Positions 1 through 7,823 of a DNA stretch of 64,000 nucleotides are shown piece by piece. The first letter of the stretch is position 1, and every line of letters starts with the position of its first letter. Origin of the DNA: Bacteroidota bacterium (GTDB lineage: Bacteria > Bacteroidota > Bacteroidia > Chitinophagales > BACL12); assembly GCA_016706865.1 (NCBI GenBank), contig JADJIS010000003.1:372001-436000 (forward strand). The letters are read 5' to 3'. The notes under the pieces were generated by a model. That model searched no databases and was not told the origin of the DNA. It saw only the letters and a list, made by a program, of their open reading frames with translations. Both the position numbers and the translations under genes were made by a program.

Positions 1-920
1 TACAAAAAATAAATGATGTTGATGTTGCGGAAACTATTAAAGTGGAACGCAAGGTCATGAATTTATTTCAAGGTGGTTGCCATATGCCTTTAGGAGTGTA
101 TTGTGAGGAAAAAAATATGGAATATCATGTTTGGGTAGCACAAGCTGATGATAAAGGAACGGGTTTAAAAAGATTGTACTTAAAATCAAATTCCACAGAT
201 AAATTAGCGCAACGAATATTTCAAATACTAACACAAACACAAAATAAAAAGGTGTTTATTTCTTCACCATCTTTGGGTTTCGAAAATCATTTACAGATAT
301 TAAATAATGCAGGATTTTTAGTTGAATCAGTGTCGTTTGTCGATATAAACAGAATTGAAATAAACAATGATCTTACATTGGATGCATTTGATTGGATGTT
401 TTTTTCCAGCAAGAATGGAGTTATTCATTTTTTTGAGCAAATAAATTCTCTCCCCGAAAAAATAAAAATAGCTGCAATTGGTGCCGAAACTGCAAAAATG
501 GTTCAGAGATATGGTTACAAGGTTGATTTTATTGGCGAAGGTGAAAATGCAATAATATCAGATGCATTTATTGCTTTGGCCGAAGGAGAAAAAATTTTAT
601 TTCCGGGAGCTCAAAATCGTCAGCCCGATATTCAGGAAATAATTTCAAAATATTGCAGAACTACTGCGTTATCTGTATATAATAATAATGCTTTCTCCAC
701 CCAAAAAATTGAAGCGGATATTTTAGTATTTACCAGCAGTTTAAATGTGGAGGGTTATTTGATGCAAAATTTCATCAATTCAAATCACACCGTTATTGCA
801 ATTGGTTCCAATACAAAGAAGTATCTATTGGAACGCGGATTCGCGAATGTAATCACACCTCCGCAAAAATCGCTGTTGAGTATAGCTGAATTGATCTGCG
901 GATTACAAGAAACAGAATAA
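1..920 (+). CDS. hemC/hemD: HemC-HemD fusion (hydroxymethylbilane synthase / uroporphyrinogen-III synthase), 5' truncated
   Basis: The frame is open from the first bases of the window (codons start at position 3), so the 5' part lies outside. The first ~75 visible residues match the C-terminal domain of porphobilinogen deaminase: ERKVMNLFQGGCHMPLGVY corresponds to the family's ER-x-GGC-x-PIG segment, whose Cys carries the dipyrromethane cofactor. After this the same frame continues for ~220 residues resembling uroporphyrinogen-III synthase: paired alpha/beta lobes with FFSSKNGVIHFF, IAAIGAETAKM, then ILVFTSSLNVEGY and VIAIGSNTKKYL. The two proteins catalyse consecutive steps of tetrapyrrole synthesis in the cytoplasm. 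A GTG at 42 could be read as a start but would cut through the HemC domain, so I reject it. hemB is ~20 kb away. The HemD family is poorly conserved, so that half rests on fold-level motifs and context. Confidence 0.85.
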   Translation, partial: QKINDVDVAETIKVERKVMNLFQGGCHMPLGVYCEEKNMEYHVWVAQADDKGTGLKRLYLKSNSTDKLAQRIFQILTQTQNKKVFISSPSLGFENHLQILNNAGFLVESVSFVDINRIEINNDLTLDAFDWMFFSSKNGVIHFFEQINSLPEKIKIAAIGAETAKMVQRYGYKVDFIGEGENAIISDAFIALAEGEKILFPGAQNRQPDIQEIISKYCRTTALSVYNNNAFSTQKIEADILVFTSSLNVEGYLMQNFINSNHTVIAIGSNTKKYLLERGFANVITPPQKSLLSIAELICGLQETE

Positions 921-930
921 CCTTTTAAAT

Positions 931-1902
931 TTATTCCACAATTATTTTTCCGGAGGTAACACGGTCATCCTTTGTGAGTATATATAAATATATTCCTCTT
1001 CCCCAATCAGCGCTATTTATTGTTATGGAATTTTTTCCGTTGATATTTTCGGTGAATAATAATCTTCCATTGAGGTCATAAATTTCTATATCATCAAATT
1101 TATCATTCAAACTAAAAATGATAACATCCATGGAAGGTTGCGGATAAATTACCGGTGCCGCATCATTATTTCTGATGTCGTGCAAACCAGTAAAATCACA
1201 GCCACCCAATGCATCAAATATTGTTTGTAAAGAATCTATCGGATCAACACTATCGCCTTCCACATCTGTAACTTTAAGATCGAGCCAGAGACTATTTGCA
1301 GCATCAGTTGGTTTAGCCACACGAATAAAGGAAGATAAAGCAGAAATTCCGGCATCCAAACAACGTGTATCAGCACCAGGAACTTTTGCTCCCTGAAGAG
1401 CAGCCATTAATTTACAAGCTAAATTTCCATCGGTATTGATGAAATTTGTTTCCATGCCATCCAAAATTTCAGGTCCCAATAAAATATTTCCCTGAATTGC
1501 GTAGGTAGTTCCCGTAAGATGTCCTTTCCATTCGCTGCAACTTTCGCCTGTAAAAGCAGCACTTCTGCCTCCATCCCCAAGATCAACCACGCCATATTGA
1601 CGTATTGTAGAATTGTTAAAAAAATCGTTTAATACTAAGGAATCAATAATTGCCAAAGGTGCAACTCCTGAGTCCATAAGGTGTTCAGCATAATTTTGAT
1701 TACCCGGAACATAATAAGCCTGAGTATGAATAACTCCCACTCCCGGATGAACATCACTGATAATATGTGAATTTTCTATACAAGACGCACCTGCACTGCC
1801 AACCTCACCGGTAACAGGGTCAACTGCACATATAGAAAATGTATGTTGCGCAAATAATGGAGTGCAAATGAAGAATATTAAAGCGGAAATTACCTGTTTC
1901 AT
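931..1902 (-). CDS. Secreted DUF1028 protein with T9SS sorting domain
   Basis: Residues 1-18 form a signal peptide ending in FAQ. Residues ~20-240 match DUF1028, a family with an Ntn-hydrolase-like fold and no settled activity: TFSICAVDPVTGEVGSAGAS near the N-terminus, then GVGVIHTQAYY and a glycine-rich GVVDLGDGGRSAAFTG. The last ~75 residues are a type A sorting domain (VIYPQPSMDVIIF, IEIYDLNGRLLF, RGIYLYILTKD, ending GKIIVE). It is therefore probably exported and released or anchored outside the outer membrane. It converges on the HemC-HemD gene with 10 bp between stops. A TACCTTTG box lies 17 bp before the ATG. Confidence 0.85.
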   Translation of the reverse strand: MKQVISALIFFICTPLFAQHTFSICAVDPVTGEVGSAGASCIENSHIISDVHPGVGVIHTQAYYVPGNQNYAEHLMDSGVAPLAIIDSLVLNDFFNNSTIRQYGVVDLGDGGRSAAFTGESCSEWKGHLTGTTYAIQGNILLGPEILDGMETNFINTDGNLACKLMAALQGAKVPGADTRCLDAGISALSSFIRVAKPTDAANSLWLDLKVTDVEGDSVDPIDSLQTIFDALGGCDFTGLHDIRNNDAAPVIYPQPSMDVIIFSLNDKFDDIEIYDLNGRLLFTENINGKNSITINSADWGRGIYLYILTKDDRVTSGKIIVE

Positions 1903-1919
1903 AGTTTTTGATTTCTCGT

Positions 1920-1927
1920 CAAAGGTA
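1920..1927 (-). promoter_or_regulatory. -7 promoter box TACCTTTG for the DUF1028 gene
   Basis: The minus strand reads TACCTTTG, an exact match to the Bacteroidota consensus TAnnTTTG. It lies 17 bp upstream of the ATG at 1902. I did not find a convincing -33 element. Confidence 0.5.
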
Positions 1928-2077
1928 AGAATTTAGCGTGAAGCCTTCGAAAGTAACATTATTTAGAATGCTATTTTTAGAAATAGTCTTTAGTTAGAAA
2001 ATTATCTTTTCCGTATATCAAACCTTTATGTAGTATTTACAGTTGCATTTTCAGAGTAAAAATAGCGCTACTCTTCG

Positions 2078-2085
2078 TAATTTTG
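2078..2085 (+). promoter_or_regulatory. -7 promoter box TAATTTTG, radical SAM gene
   Basis: TAATTTTG matches TAnnTTTG exactly and ends 7 nt before the ATG at 2093. A transcription start 4-6 nt beyond the box would leave a leader of 1-3 nt. Confidence 0.55.
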
Positions 2086-2092
2086 CAGGCTC

Positions 2093-3199
2093 ATGGCATT
2101 TGGTATAAACAGCAGAAGAATTAAAAAAGCGATCCGGCGATTAAAAAGTTTACCCGGAGGGATCAACTTTTTTCGATATACCTCCAATAAAATGTATGGC
2201 TGGTATCTTAAAAGAATTAAAAGTACCAAAGTTGCCCATCCCTCCTCCATAATGTTGGAGGTTACCAATCACTGTAATTTAAAATGCATCACTTGTCCAC
2301 GCGAATACCAATATGGTGAAGATATGGATAAGGGATTTATGGATATTAAACAATTAAAAAAGGTTGTTGATGAAGTGTATCCTTATGTTGATTCCATCGG
2401 ATTAACAGGTTTAGGTGAAACGCTTATGTATAAACAACTTCCTGAAGCACTTAAATATATACGTTCAAAAAATAAAGGGATCATTACAACAATTTCCATA
2501 AATGCACATCTGCCAAATAGCATTGAAATTGTAAAGTCCATTGCAGATGATCTTGATACTTTGCAAATATCAATGGATGGAGTAGGAGAGACCTATGAAA
2601 ATGTACGTCTGCGAGGAGAGTTTAAATTGTTTTATGATAATGTTAAGGCGATAGTAGAATATTGTAAAGATAAAAGAGCAGATGTGATGTTCAATTTTGT
2701 TGCAATAAAAGAAAATTATTTCAACATGGCTGAAGTTGTGGAAGCTGCAAGCGAATTAGGTGTTGATTATATTAATATCACACCATTTAATGTTGCAGCG
2801 GTTACTGCGCATGATATCAGTTATTACGATTTCTTTCACAGCGATGCATTTAAAAATGAATTAAAAAGAGCAAAGGATAAAGCAGACGAACTTAAAAATG
2901 TTGTGCTCACCCTTTGGGATGTAAAATCAAAAAATGAATTCAAAAAATGTCATCTCCCCTGGGGACATTTTTATATCAGTTGGGATGGATATGCAACACC
3001 ATGTTGTGCCAAACCTTTTCCCAAAGAGCTGAACTTCGGGCATGTTTTTGAAGATGGGTTATTAAAATGTCTTAACTCTCCCGGTTATCGTCAGTTCCGC
3101 CAATTATGGTATGAAAATAAAACACCCCAGTTTTGTGAAAAATGTCATATGGTTGATCTGAAACCAATTGATCTTCTTTTCGAACTTCCCGTAAATTAA
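2093..3199 (+). CDS. Radical SAM / SPASM domain protein
   Basis: The radical SAM cluster motif CNLKCITC (CxxxCxxC) is at residues ~62-69, preceded by SIMLEVTN. The following barrel contains GLTGLGETLMYKQL (the GGE-like SAM-binding stretch) and DTLQISMDGVGETYENVR. The C-terminal ~80 residues are a SPASM-type module with cysteines in KCHLPWGHFYISWDG, TPCCAKPFP and FCEKCHM, expected to bind a further Fe-S cluster. This architecture is shared by peptide-modifying enzymes and by many uncharacterised oxidoreductases. No precursor peptide or maturase partner is adjacent, so the substrate is unknown. The stop overlaps the convergent small gene by 4 bp. Confidence 0.85.
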   Translation: MAFGINSRRIKKAIRRLKSLPGGINFFRYTSNKMYGWYLKRIKSTKVAHPSSIMLEVTNHCNLKCITCPREYQYGEDMDKGFMDIKQLKKVVDEVYPYVDSIGLTGLGETLMYKQLPEALKYIRSKNKGIITTISINAHLPNSIEIVKSIADDLDTLQISMDGVGETYENVRLRGEFKLFYDNVKAIVEYCKDKRADVMFNFVAIKENYFNMAEVVEAASELGVDYINITPFNVAAVTAHDISYYDFFHSDAFKNELKRAKDKADELKNVVLTLWDVKSKNEFKKCHLPWGHFYISWDGYATPCCAKPFPKELNFGHVFEDGLLKCLNSPGYRQFRQLWYENKTPQFCEKCHMVDLKPIDLLFELPVN

Positions 3200-3417
3200 T
3201 TACCTAAAACGTATTGCCAGAAAAATAAACCGGATAAAAGGAGTAGTCCGATAAGAAACATCCATTTGAAGCGGTTTCTGCTCCGCGAAAATATATGTTC
3301 CATTTTATTTTGAGTGGCAGGTGCAAATTTTAGTTTACCCCACATCCACAAAGTGCCGACAATAAAGAACAGGAGAAAAAATATATCCTTGATAAGATCA
3401 AAGGTTGCGGCGGTCAT
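3196..3417 (-). CDS. Small two-helix membrane protein, unknown
   Basis: This 73-residue protein has two predicted membrane helices, ~8-27 (IKDIFFLLFFIVGTLWMWG) and ~51-70 (WMFLIGLLLLSGLFFWQYV), separated by a basic loop (SRSRNRFK) that should sit in the cytoplasm. I do not recognise a family. It sits in an otherwise empty gap between two genes, starts with ATG, and has the charge pattern of a real inner-membrane protein, which is why I keep it. Confidence 0.6.
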   Translation of the reverse strand: MTAATFDLIKDIFFLLFFIVGTLWMWGKLKFAPATQNKMEHIFSRSRNRFKWMFLIGLLLLSGLFFWQYVLGN

Positions 3418-3443
3418 AAATTTTTATTTGTAGATGAAATATG

Positions 3444-3451
3444 TATTTTTG
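3444..3451 (+). promoter_or_regulatory. -7 promoter box TATTTTTG
   Basis: TATTTTTG matches TAnnTTTG and lies 19 nt upstream of the ATG at 3471 of the outer-membrane barrel gene. Confidence 0.5.
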
Positions 3452-3470
3452 AATATCCAACTACAAAAGT

Positions 3471-4367
3471 ATGCGAATAAGACCTATATCCACACTATTT
3501 ATCATGATTTTATTGATCTCAGTATCTTATGGTCAGGTGTGGACTCTCGATAAAAATGAATTGTATGTCAATCTTTCCTTCAGTAATTCCGCTTATGATA
3601 TGGCATATGATAGCACGGGAGAGATTAAAACACTACCTGTGAATGTTAATGATAGAACGATCCAATTATTTGCTCAATATGGAATTTCTGATAAATTGAC
3701 ACTGCAGGTTGCCGTTCCCTTTAAAATTTTATCTACCGAAGCTGATCTTACAGAATTTAATGCCATAGAAGGAAACTATTTGGAAACCGGAACACTAAAT
3801 TATTTTGGAAATATTGAAGTGGGGGGATTATATAAATTTATAGATGATAAACCTATGGTTTCCATTTCATTTTTTGTTGAAGCAAATACCATGGATTATA
3901 ATTATTTTACAGGATTACAATCAGGATTCAATAGTTTCGGATTTAAACCCGGTGCAGGTGTTGGATGGGGTTTTAATAAAACATGGTTCAGTTATTATTT
4001 AGGTGGCGATCTGAGAACAAATAATTACAGCAGCGCAATTTTATCTAATTTAGAAGTGGGTTATAAACCTGTTCCCTACTTGTATGCGGCCGGAGATCTA
4101 TTTGTAAAACGATCGTTACAAGCTGGTGGAGATTGTGATTGTACAAATACATATACTTCACTTTATTTAAATGATCAGGATTATTTTGCCTATGCATTAA
4201 AAGCAGGATTTATTTATAAGGATTGGGGACTTAATTTTGGTTATAACGGTGCTTTTTCTGCTTCTAATTTACCTGCCGAAGGAATTATTACTATTGGGTT
4301 AGAGTATAAAGGAGTAATTATTAAAAATCCTGATGAAAAAAATACAATAATTACACCGAAGTTTTAA
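3471..4367 (+). CDS. Outer-membrane beta-barrel protein
   Basis: A signal peptide (residues 1-21, ending VSYGQ) is followed by ~275 residues of alternating hydrophobic/polar strands with frequent aromatic ends and glycine turns, for example NRTIQLFAQYGISDKLTLQV, FGFKPGAGVGWGFNKTWFSY and LKAGFIYKDWGLNFGYNGAF. This is the pattern of an outer-membrane barrel of ~12-14 strands, similar to the transporter-like or MetA/OmpW-type barrels common in Bacteroidota. No specific family is recognised. The short unusual segment AGGDCDCTNTYTS carries two close cysteines that may form a loop disulfide. Confidence 0.65.
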   Translation: MRIRPISTLFIMILLISVSYGQVWTLDKNELYVNLSFSNSAYDMAYDSTGEIKTLPVNVNDRTIQLFAQYGISDKLTLQVAVPFKILSTEADLTEFNAIEGNYLETGTLNYFGNIEVGGLYKFIDDKPMVSISFFVEANTMDYNYFTGLQSGFNSFGFKPGAGVGWGFNKTWFSYYLGGDLRTNNYSSAILSNLEVGYKPVPYLYAAGDLFVKRSLQAGGDCDCTNTYTSLYLNDQDYFAYALKAGFIYKDWGLNFGYNGAFSASNLPAEGIITIGLEYKGVIIKNPDEKNTIITPKF

Positions 4368-4398
4368 AAGTTCATATTTTTATAGCTTCAGCCGTACA

Positions 4399-4995
4399 TT
4401 ATTTATTCGCTTTTTCCGTAAGTTTTTCGTGAATTCTTAAAACCTGCCTTATTAATGGTGTTGCTCCATCGTTGTAAATAACATAATTGCTGAGGGTAAT
4501 TTTTTCCTCTTCAGGCATTTGATTATTAATGCGGGCTAAAATTTCCTCTTCTGATAGTCCATCTCTTTTTTTAATGCGATCAATACGAACTTCGAGCGGA
4601 GCAGTAACACAAATTATGGTATCTAATTTTTTGTAACTGCCTGTTTCAAATAATAATGCAGCCTCTTCTAATATGTAGTCAAATTGTTGATGGCGACGCA
4701 TCCATTTTTCCACGTCATCATAAACTGCAGGGTGAACTATGGCATTATATTTTTCCAATACTTCCGGAAAATTAAATACAACAGCTGCTATTCTTTTTTT
4801 ATTTATATTATTTTGTGCATCGTAGGCATCATCTCCCAACAATTTTTTAATTTTTTTGATGAGTGTCGTATCTGTAGTAATTAATTCTTTTGCCCGATCA
4901 TCAGCATAATAAACAGGAACTCCCAATACTTCAAATATTTTGCAGACAGTGGTTTTGCCACTTCCGATCCCACCTGTAATTCCTGCTTTTATCAT
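4399..4995 (-). CDS. coaE: Dephospho-CoA kinase
   Basis: CoaE phosphorylates dephospho-CoA in the last step of coenzyme A synthesis. The P-loop is GITGGIGSGKTTV at residues 5-17, followed by the family's CKIFEVLGVPVYYADDRAKEL. The lid and CoA-binding region is recognisable (VHPAVYDDVEKW; YILEEAALLFETGSY; IDRIKKRDGLSEEEILARI). The length of 198 aa is normal. Its start overlaps the upstream YbbR-like stop by 4 bp (ATGA), so it is translationally coupled as the last gene of the nusB-DUF1573-yajC-ybbR run. coaD, the preceding enzyme of the pathway, is at 24993. Confidence 0.95.
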   Translation of the reverse strand: MIKAGITGGIGSGKTTVCKIFEVLGVPVYYADDRAKELITTDTTLIKKIKKLLGDDAYDAQNNINKKRIAAVVFNFPEVLEKYNAIVHPAVYDDVEKWMRRHQQFDYILEEAALLFETGSYKKLDTIICVTAPLEVRIDRIKKRDGLSEEEILARINNQMPEEEKITLSNYVIYNDGATPLIRQVLRIHEKLTEKANK

Positions 4996-5909
4996 TTTGG
5001 TTTAGTAGTATATAGGAACGCCGGAATGGTATTTATATTTTGTGCACCTTCCGGATATTTCACGTTAATAATGTTAAATCTATGGTTAACGGAATCGTAT
5101 CTTGTAATAAACTGGAAACCTTCACCATTGGTTGTTGTTATATTTTTATTTTCAGTGGTATAATTTACAACAACCGTTTTAAGATCTTTCGTACCCGGAA
5201 TAGGAATAAGCGTAGTAAAGGAATGTATGGTATATGGCGATATCATAATTTTATATGATACAACAATAGCCGACATCTGAATATTATTCTGATCGGGATA
5301 TTCCAATGCAACAGAACCTTTGTATAAAGTATCGACAGGTGAAATTTCGATGGGTTCTGTTGGCCAGAATTCCGTTTCTCCAATCAGGGATTCAGCTCCG
5401 GAAATAGTAATAGAATCGGGTTCAATAAAAATGGAATCAATTCCAAAGGCGTTTTTATTTGTAGCAGATGTAGTAATAAAAACAGGTATACTTTTTGATA
5501 TTAGTTCATCAAATTGCATATTTAATGTATCCGGCGAAATATGTAATATCTGATAAACTGCGGGTAATTCCTGACTGAAAATTGAAATATTATTATTTGT
5601 AAGCAAGAGCTCCTTGTCTGTATAATTAATAAGATCCAGCGATAAGGAACGATTAAAAAAATATTCTTTTAATAGGTTCCATCCACTTGTTCTCACAAGT
5701 ATACTTGCTTCATCAGGGAGTTTAATGGTATTTACTTTGTTATCTGCAAGTTTGTAGTTTAATTCCACTGCAATTATATCTTCCTGTGGTTCAGATAAAA
5801 CATTGAGCAGCCATAACATTATAGCAAGAACCAGGCAAAATATAATACGAATTATATTTCTGCCCGGTTTTGGTTTTACTGAACGAGAATAAGAATCAGT
5901 AAATGTCAA
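4992..5909 (-). CDS. YbbR-like (CdaR-type) domain protein
   Basis: One N-terminal membrane anchor (residues ~20-40, IIRIIFCLVLAIMLWLLNVL) is followed by an extracytoplasmic part with YbbR-like repeats (SIPVFITTSATNKNAFGIDS, DSITISGAESLIG, VVNYTTENK). In Firmicutes YbbR/CdaR proteins bind and regulate the diadenylate cyclase CdaA. In Bacteroidota the gene usually sits, as here, between yajC and coaE. A cdaA homologue is present at 60977, ~55 kb away. The regulatory link in this organism is inference. Confidence 0.8.
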   Translation of the reverse strand: MTFTDSYSRSVKPKPGRNIIRIIFCLVLAIMLWLLNVLSEPQEDIIAVELNYKLADNKVNTIKLPDEASILVRTSGWNLLKEYFFNRSLSLDLINYTDKELLLTNNNISIFSQELPAVYQILHISPDTLNMQFDELISKSIPVFITTSATNKNAFGIDSIFIEPDSITISGAESLIGETEFWPTEPIEISPVDTLYKGSVALEYPDQNNIQMSAIVVSYKIMISPYTIHSFTTLIPIPGTKDLKTVVVNYTTENKNITTTNGEGFQFITRYDSVNHRFNIINVKYPEGAQNINTIPAFLYTTKPK

Positions 5910-5927
5910 TTAAATAAATTGAATTGA

Positions 5928-6269
5928 TTAAGATTGTTGTTTACGCGCGGCAACAGCTTTTGTAAAATCTAAAGATATTACTGATTTTTCGATACGCACT
6001 TTGGTATTGGTATCTACTTCGATAAGATAAGTATCTTCATCAACTTTTAAGATCTTACCGTGCACTCCGCCTATGGTAACAATCTTGTCGCCAACCTTAA
6101 TTTCATTTAAAAATGATTTTTGTTCTTTTGCTTTTTTAGATTGCGGACGTATCATAAAAAAATAAAGGATCAGAAAAAACAATACAAAAAATGCAATGCT
6201 CATAAAACTGGAAGATCCTGAAGATTCGCCACCGCTTGGTGCCATTAGAAATACTAAATTATTGATCAT
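5928..6269 (-). CDS. yajC: Preprotein translocase subunit YajC
   Basis: This 113-aa protein has a single membrane helix (~24-42, FMSIAFFVLFFLILYFFMI). The helix is followed by the family hallmark RPQSKKAKEQKSFLNEIKVG, then DKIVTIGGVHGKILKVDEDT and a short basic tail. YajC associates with SecDF at the Sec translocon in the inner membrane. It lies 26 bp downstream of DUF1573 and 18 bp upstream of the YbbR-like gene, in the standard Bacteroidota order. Confidence 0.95.
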   Translation of the reverse strand: MINNLVFLMAPSGGESSGSSSFMSIAFFVLFFLILYFFMIRPQSKKAKEQKSFLNEIKVGDKIVTIGGVHGKILKVDEDTYLIEVDTNTKVRIEKSVISLDFTKAVAARKQQS

Positions 6270-6295
6270 GTTTGTTAGTTTTTGGTTATTTTGGT

Positions 6296-6766
6296 TTATT
6301 TATCTTTTGGAACAATTACAACACCCTTAATTATAATTCTGCTTTCAGCAGGGTTTGTATTTGCAGTTACTGTTACGGTTTTATTAAAAGGACCACTTTT
6401 ATTTTTACTGTCGAAACCCACTTTAATTACGCCCGATTCACCGGGTGCAATAGGTTCAGTTGGCCATTCCGGTTTTGTACATCCACAAGTACCTCTGGCA
6501 CTGGAAATTATAAGATCATATTTTCCGGTATTGGTGAATTTAAATTCTGTGTGTACAACTTCGTTTTGTATCATCTCCCCAAAATCATTTAGGTCGCGTT
6601 CAAAGGTGATGGTGGTTAAATTTTCCACTACATCAGTGGAAAGTTTTTTCTCCTCACCGGATTCAGCAGTAGTATTTACAGTTGCAGGTTTGTCTTTACA
6701 GGAAATCAAGGTTCCTGCTGCAAAAAAAGCGAGGATAAGAACGATGGAATTTAGTTTTGATCTCAT
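6296..6766 (-). CDS. DUF1573 lipoprotein
   Basis: A lipoprotein signal ends at LISC (Cys ~23), followed by a Ser/Thr/Glu-rich linker. The DUF1573 domain shows EMIQNEVVHTEFKFTNTGKY, RGTCGCTKPEWP and IAPGESGVIKVGFDS, an immunoglobulin-like ASH-type fold with the conserved CGC. The role in the periplasm is not established. The start is decided by a TAAATTTG box that ends 4 nt before the ATG, inside the short nusB-DUF1573 gap. It can therefore be expressed apart from nusB. Confidence 0.88.
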   Translation of the reverse strand: MRSKLNSIVLILAFFAAGTLISCKDKPATVNTTAESGEEKKLSTDVVENLTTITFERDLNDFGEMIQNEVVHTEFKFTNTGKYDLIISSARGTCGCTKPEWPTEPIAPGESGVIKVGFDSKNKSGPFNKTVTVTANTNPAESRIIIKGVVIVPKDK

Positions 6767-6770
6767 AGTA

Positions 6771-6778
6771 CAAATTTA
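6771..6778 (-). promoter_or_regulatory. Internal -7 promoter box TAAATTTG before DUF1573
   Basis: TAAATTTG on the minus strand matches TAnnTTTG and ends 4 nt before the DUF1573 ATG at 6766. It lies between nusB and DUF1573, so it would give an internal and leaderless transcript. Confidence 0.5.
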
Positions 6779-6782
6779 AGGG

Positions 6783-7724
6783 TTATTCGATTAAACCACG
6801 GCCTGTTTTTATAATCTGGCCGTTTGATTTCATTTCATTCATAAGTTTGTCAAGTATACCGTTTATGAATTCTCTGCTTTTGGGTGTGCTGTATAATTTA
6901 GAAATGTCGAGATATTCGTTTATGGTAACTTTAATTGGAATGGTAGGAATAAATAAAAATTCAGTGATGGCCATTTTCATTAGAATTCGGTCTATCAGCG
7001 ATACACGGTCAAGTTCCCAATTCTGCAGTTTTGATTTTATCAGCTCGTCAAAGTGAGCATCTTCCTCCATGGTTTTTCCGACTAAAGTATCGGCAAATCG
7101 CTGTTCCTCTTCGCTGATATGAAAATCGAAAAGTGCTTTTTCATTTTGTGATGAAATGGATTTAGCTCTAAAAAATTCCTCCATCAAACCTTTCACAATA
7201 AATTCATCATCAGCCCAGGTTCCCACCACATTTTCCATGTGCTCATCAAAATATTCATTTTTCAATAAAAAATTATCGAAAATTTCCTGCACTATCTTTT
7301 TATCTCCTGTTTCATCACTTACTTCTGCAGCATATTTTTCATAAGGTTTAAATTCCTTCATTTGATTGTAGATCATTTTCACGATCTCTTCATCAACCCA
7401 ATCAAGTAATTTTTCCTTTTTGAGTTTGCTTTGAAAATATTGATTTTCCCAAAGCGTGTTTATTAAATGATTTCTGAAAAATTTAACAGGAAAATTGAGA
7501 TCCTGTTCTGTAGGTAAATATTTATTTTTTTTAATATGTGCTTCCAGTTCAACCTGGTGCGCCATTTCAGTAATAAAATGCAAACCATACAAATACGCTA
7601 AATGCGAATTGTTGATGCTATAATTTAACTGTTTTAGTGCTGATCTCACATCCATATTGTCGGTACTCGAAACAATATACAATGTTTGCATTGCCTTAAT
7701 TCTTAATCCTCTTCTGCTCAGCAT
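6783..7724 (-). CDS. nusB: Transcription antitermination protein NusB (long Bacteroidota form)
   Basis: The C-terminal ~130 residues are the NusB fold: WELDRVSLIDRILMKMAITE, IPIKVTINEYLDISKLYS and SREFINGILDKLMNEM. NusB binds boxA RNA with NusE and supports rRNA antitermination. The protein is 313 aa, about twice the E. coli length. The extra N-terminal ~170 residues (starting MLSRRGLRIKAMQTLYI) are lysine- and glutamate-rich and mainly helical, as is typical for this phylum. It is the first gene of the run to coaE. Confidence 0.92.
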   Translation of the reverse strand: MLSRRGLRIKAMQTLYIVSSTDNMDVRSALKQLNYSINNSHLAYLYGLHFITEMAHQVELEAHIKKNKYLPTEQDLNFPVKFFRNHLINTLWENQYFQSKLKKEKLLDWVDEEIVKMIYNQMKEFKPYEKYAAEVSDETGDKKIVQEIFDNFLLKNEYFDEHMENVVGTWADDEFIVKGLMEEFFRAKSISSQNEKALFDFHISEEEQRFADTLVGKTMEEDAHFDELIKSKLQNWELDRVSLIDRILMKMAITEFLFIPTIPIKVTINEYLDISKLYSTPKSREFINGILDKLMNEMKSNGQIIKTGRGLIE

Positions 7725-7778
7725 TTCAAGTAACGAAAGTTAGTAAATATTAAATATTTTTTTATAAAATAATTGATA

Positions 7779-7807
7779 ACAGGATTATGACAAAATAATT
7801 ATCCTGT
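7779..7807 (-). terminator. Possible terminator after the dehydrogenase gene
   Basis: ACAGGATTAT and ATAATTATCCTGT form an imperfect stem of about ten pairs in the gap between the dehydrogenase stop (7824) and nusB. On the minus strand it is followed by an AT-rich tract but not by a clean T run, so termination is only a suggestion. Confidence 0.35.
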
Positions 7808-7823
7808 AATCGCTCATTTTCTA

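Noticed and set aside
42..920. Complete hemD starting at GTG 42
   Set aside because: The start would fall in the middle of the HemC C-terminal domain, and the frame is open to the window edge.
6272..6779. Plus-strand ORFs of 106 and 165 codons opposite DUF1573
   Set aside because: They are complementary shadows of the lipoprotein gene, which has clear family motifs and a promoter box.
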